A stretch of 7,490 bases of DNA from Chloroflexota bacterium (GTDB lineage Bacteria; Chloroflexota; Anaerolineae; J102): assembly GCA_013152695.1 (NCBI GenBank), contig JAADFV010000132.1, positions 9,863 to 17,352 on the forward strand, written 5' to 3'. Position numbers and translations under genes: made by a program. Every line of letters begins with the position of its first letter. Within the stretch, counting starts at the first letter, position 1. Below, one piece after another: positions 6,090 to 7,490 of this stretch. The notes beneath the pieces are model-generated. The model was given only the letters and a program-made list of their open reading frames with translations. It did no database searches and was not told the origin of the DNA.

Positions 6090-6164
6090 GAACATAGAAA
6101 GTATGTACTCACCCCGCCAGCCACTTGTAACCACCCCTCTTCACTCTTCTTGCGGAGGTCAATC

Positions 6165-6317
6165 ATGGATATCTCTTTCACTGGCATCCTACTTATGTTT
6201 GGACTCACTGTCTTGCGCCTGGGTGTTCCTATTTTGGGAATATGGGCCCTATGCAAACTTCTGCCCTCCTTATGCCCTCCCGAAACCAGACCATCCTCTT
6301 CTCGCACTCAGCATTAA
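6165..6317 (+). CDS. Small single-span membrane protein heading the cytochrome operon
   Basis: A 50-residue protein of no family I recognise. It starts MDISFTGILLMFG, with a hydrophobic segment at about residues 7-32 that contains one arginine (VLRLGVPILGIWALCKLL), followed by a short Pro/Ser/Arg tail (PPETRPSSSRTQH). The topology is one transmembrane helix. GGAGG at 6154-6158, six bases before the ATG, is a near-ideal ribosome site, which is strong support for so short a gene. Its TAA is 18 bases before the start of the heptaheme cytochrome, so the two are almost surely co-transcribed. It may be a small structural or assembly subunit of the membrane complex encoded downstream (inference). 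Confidence 0.75.
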   Translation: MDISFTGILLMFGLTVLRLGVPILGIWALCKLLPSLCPPETRPSSSRTQH

Positions 6318-6335
6318 CCTCCCGGAGGTAAGTCT

Positions 6336-7187
6336 ATGTCCGCCCATCTTGTTTTCACACGTACTCCAAGACCCTGGCAATACCTGTTTCTTATTCCCCT
6401 GGCTTTTGTTCTGGCACTCTTTCTTACGCCCAATGTCGTCTTTGCCGACCCTCCCGCTCCGGCAAAGCCCGGCAGCGAGACATGCACCCTTTGCCACTGG
6501 CGGGAGACCAGTCAATGGCAGCACTCACCTCATGCCAGTAATGACGTCGTCTGTGAATCCTGTCATGGCGAATATGTCGAAGGGCACCCCGATAAGGCTG
6601 ACATGAAACTCTCGGTCGATCCCGTGTGCCACGACTGCCACGAAGCCAATTACGAACAATGGTCGGCGAGCCTGCACGCCCAAGATAATGTTACTTGCAT
6701 CAGTTGCCACGTGCCCCATTCCCAAACCACGCGGCTCAACAGCCAGGAACTCTGCATTTCCTGCCATGATGACGATGTGGGCAAGACCTGGGACTTGACA
6801 GCCCACAAACTGGCCGGTGTTACCTGTGTGGATTGCCACCTCTCACAGCCGGATATGGAACCCTGGGGGCAAGAGACAGATGCACAAGGACATGTCTTTA
6901 CGGTCGTGCCCTCCCAACTGTGCATCAACTGCCATGCCGAAAACCTGCACGCTCCCGCCCTCACAACACGGCAGCTGGCGGCAGGAGGACACCAATTAGC
7001 CTCCTTGGCACCCCAACAGATGGAAGATCTCTCCCGGCGCATTGCCGAAACCGAAAAGGAAAACGCAGCCTTACAGAACTGGGTGTTGATCATGCTGGGG
7101 GTCGGCCTGGGTGTAGGACTCATGTTAGGAATCGTTGTGATGCTCTTGATCGGATACGTGCAGAATCACAAGGAGTCGGCAACATGA
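6336..7187 (+). CDS. Membrane-anchored heptaheme c-type cytochrome
   Basis: A 283-residue exported electron-transfer protein. A Sec-type signal peptide occupies residues 1-37, with likely cleavage after VVFA. Seven CxxCH heme-binding motifs begin at residues 50, 73, 98, 121, 140, 164 and 196. The first six form three diheme modules of one design, CxxCH, then W-x2-S/T-x-H, then V-x-C-x2-CH, with 23-24 residues between the paired cysteines; the tryptophan-histidine element probably supplies distal heme ligands. After the last heme comes a helical, coiled-coil-like stretch (~228-247, LSRRIAETEKENAALQ) and a C-terminal transmembrane helix (~249-274), so the heme domain faces outside. GGAGG lies 7 bases before the ATG. 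Its TGA overlaps the next gene's ATG. It probably passes electrons between the membrane iron-sulfur/quinone module and a periplasmic partner. The substrate of the complex is not determined. Confidence 0.92.
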   Translation: MSAHLVFTRTPRPWQYLFLIPLAFVLALFLTPNVVFADPPAPAKPGSETCTLCHWRETSQWQHSPHASNDVVCESCHGEYVEGHPDKADMKLSVDPVCHDCHEANYEQWSASLHAQDNVTCISCHVPHSQTTRLNSQELCISCHDDDVGKTWDLTAHKLAGVTCVDCHLSQPDMEPWGQETDAQGHVFTVVPSQLCINCHAENLHAPALTTRQLAAGGHQLASLAPQQMEDLSRRIAETEKENAALQNWVLIMLGVGLGVGLMLGIVVMLLIGYVQNHKESAT

Positions 7188-7490
7188 ATACGCTAAAGCA
7201 CTGCAACATTACCCGCCGTGATTTCCTCAAAGGCACGGCTGCCACTTCGGTAGCACTTTGGTACTTGACCAACGTCCCCGCCCCAGCCCTCGCCCGTGGC
7301 GATAATGCACTCGCCGCTGATCCGCCCGCTGTTCTCGTTGACCTGACGCGCTGTGTCGGTTGTGACTCCTGTGCTCTGGCCTGCAAAGAAGCCAACGGTC
7401 TGCCTCAAGGCCCGGAGCCCCCTCGCCATCTCGACGAAGATACCTACACTTACGTCGCTGAGTTTCATGTGGTCAACCGAAATAACGAGG
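7184..7490 (+). CDS. Tat-exported [4Fe-4S] ferredoxin-like subunit (3' end outside window)
   Basis: The first 102 residues of an iron-sulfur protein of the NrfC/PsrB/DmsB-like family. A twin-arginine signal (ITRRDFLKG, Arg11-Arg12) and a hydrophobic stretch ending PALA indicate folded export by Tat. Mature sequence opens with VLVDLTRCVGCDSCALAC: cysteines at 57, 60, 63 and 67 in the CxxCxxCxxxC pattern of the first [4Fe-4S] cluster. The remaining clusters expected for the family lie past the window. The ATG overlaps the cytochrome's TGA (ATGA), with AAGGAG 8 bases upstream, so translation is coupled. In this family the subunit relays electrons between a membrane NrfD-like quinone-interacting protein and a catalytic or cytochrome subunit; I infer such a gene follows. 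It could equally serve a molybdopterin oxidoreductase. Confidence 0.92.
   Translation, partial: MNTLKHCNITRRDFLKGTAATSVALWYLTNVPAPALARGDNALAADPPAVLVDLTRCVGCDSCALACKEANGLPQGPEPPRHLDEDTYTYVAEFHVVNRNNE

Larger units (their letters stand above)
5574..6164. other. Long intergenic region rich in structured sequence, no convincing gene
   Basis: This divergent spacer between the FmdB-like gene (-) and the cytochrome operon (+) contains open frames of up to about 65 codons on the minus strand and longer on plus. They run through inverted repeats, lack ribosome sites and resemble no family I know, so I treat the region as non-coding. It holds, left to right, a Fur/FNR-like AT-rich site (5619-5643), a terminator-like fold (5682-5733), a degenerate 27-bp inverted repeat (5844-5917), a perfect 18-bp hairpin (5977-6022) and a weak promoter (6061-6089). 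Each is listed separately. Confidence 0.7.

Noticed and set aside
5919..6164. Upstream extension of the small membrane protein's frame
   Set aside because: The extension passes through the 18-bp hairpin and lacks a ribosome site, whereas the ATG at 6165 has GGAGG at ideal spacing.

Overview
The window looks like chromosome of a Chloroflexota-type bacterium (inference). The grounds are a proline/threonine-linked SH3b lipoprotein, a large VanW protein with peptidoglycan-binding repeats, a minimal zincin-type metalloprotease, a FmdB zinc ribbon beside a PNPOx-like protein, and a membrane-anchored multiheme cytochrome next to a Tat-exported iron-sulfur protein. I saw no transposase, integrase, CRISPR array, tRNA or rRNA.

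Left part (1-3860): the 3' end of methionyl-tRNA synthetase (+) stops at 546 and is followed by a strong intrinsic terminator. Convergent to it is a lipoprotein with two SH3b domains (-, 637-1479). Its promoter lies so close to the ATG that the mRNA is probably leaderless. Divergent from the lipoprotein is a small zinc metalloprotease (+, 1638-2024). It abuts, end to end with no gap, a 611-residue VanW-family cell-envelope protein (-, 2025-3860).

Middle part (4047-5573, all -): a likely three-gene operon, read right to left, of a FmdB-type zinc ribbon protein, a YhbP/PNPOx-like flavin-binding protein and a class I SAM methyltransferase. The last two are coupled by an ATGA overlap. The methyltransferase frame is intact from end to end except for one in-frame TAG at 4560-4562, so it is either a fresh pseudogene, a sequence error or a read-through gene. 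At least three neighbouring genes end in TAG, which argues against general recoding.

Right part (5574-7490): about 590 bases without a gene carry a dense set of structured sequences. These are a Fur/FNR-like site, a terminator-like fold ending in six T with no gene on its strand upstream, a degenerate 27-bp inverted repeat of dispersed-repeat type, and a perfect 18-bp hairpin with an alternative partner downstream. Then comes a tightly packed + operon with strong Shine-Dalgarno sites. It encodes a 50-residue single-span membrane protein, a heptaheme c-type cytochrome with signal peptide and C-terminal membrane anchor, and (cut by the window edge) a Tat-signal [4Fe-4S] ferredoxin-like subunit. 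The order suggests a membrane-bound exported respiratory oxidoreductase of the NrfCD/Psr/Qrc type. The expected NrfD-like quinone-reactive subunit would lie beyond 7490 (inference).
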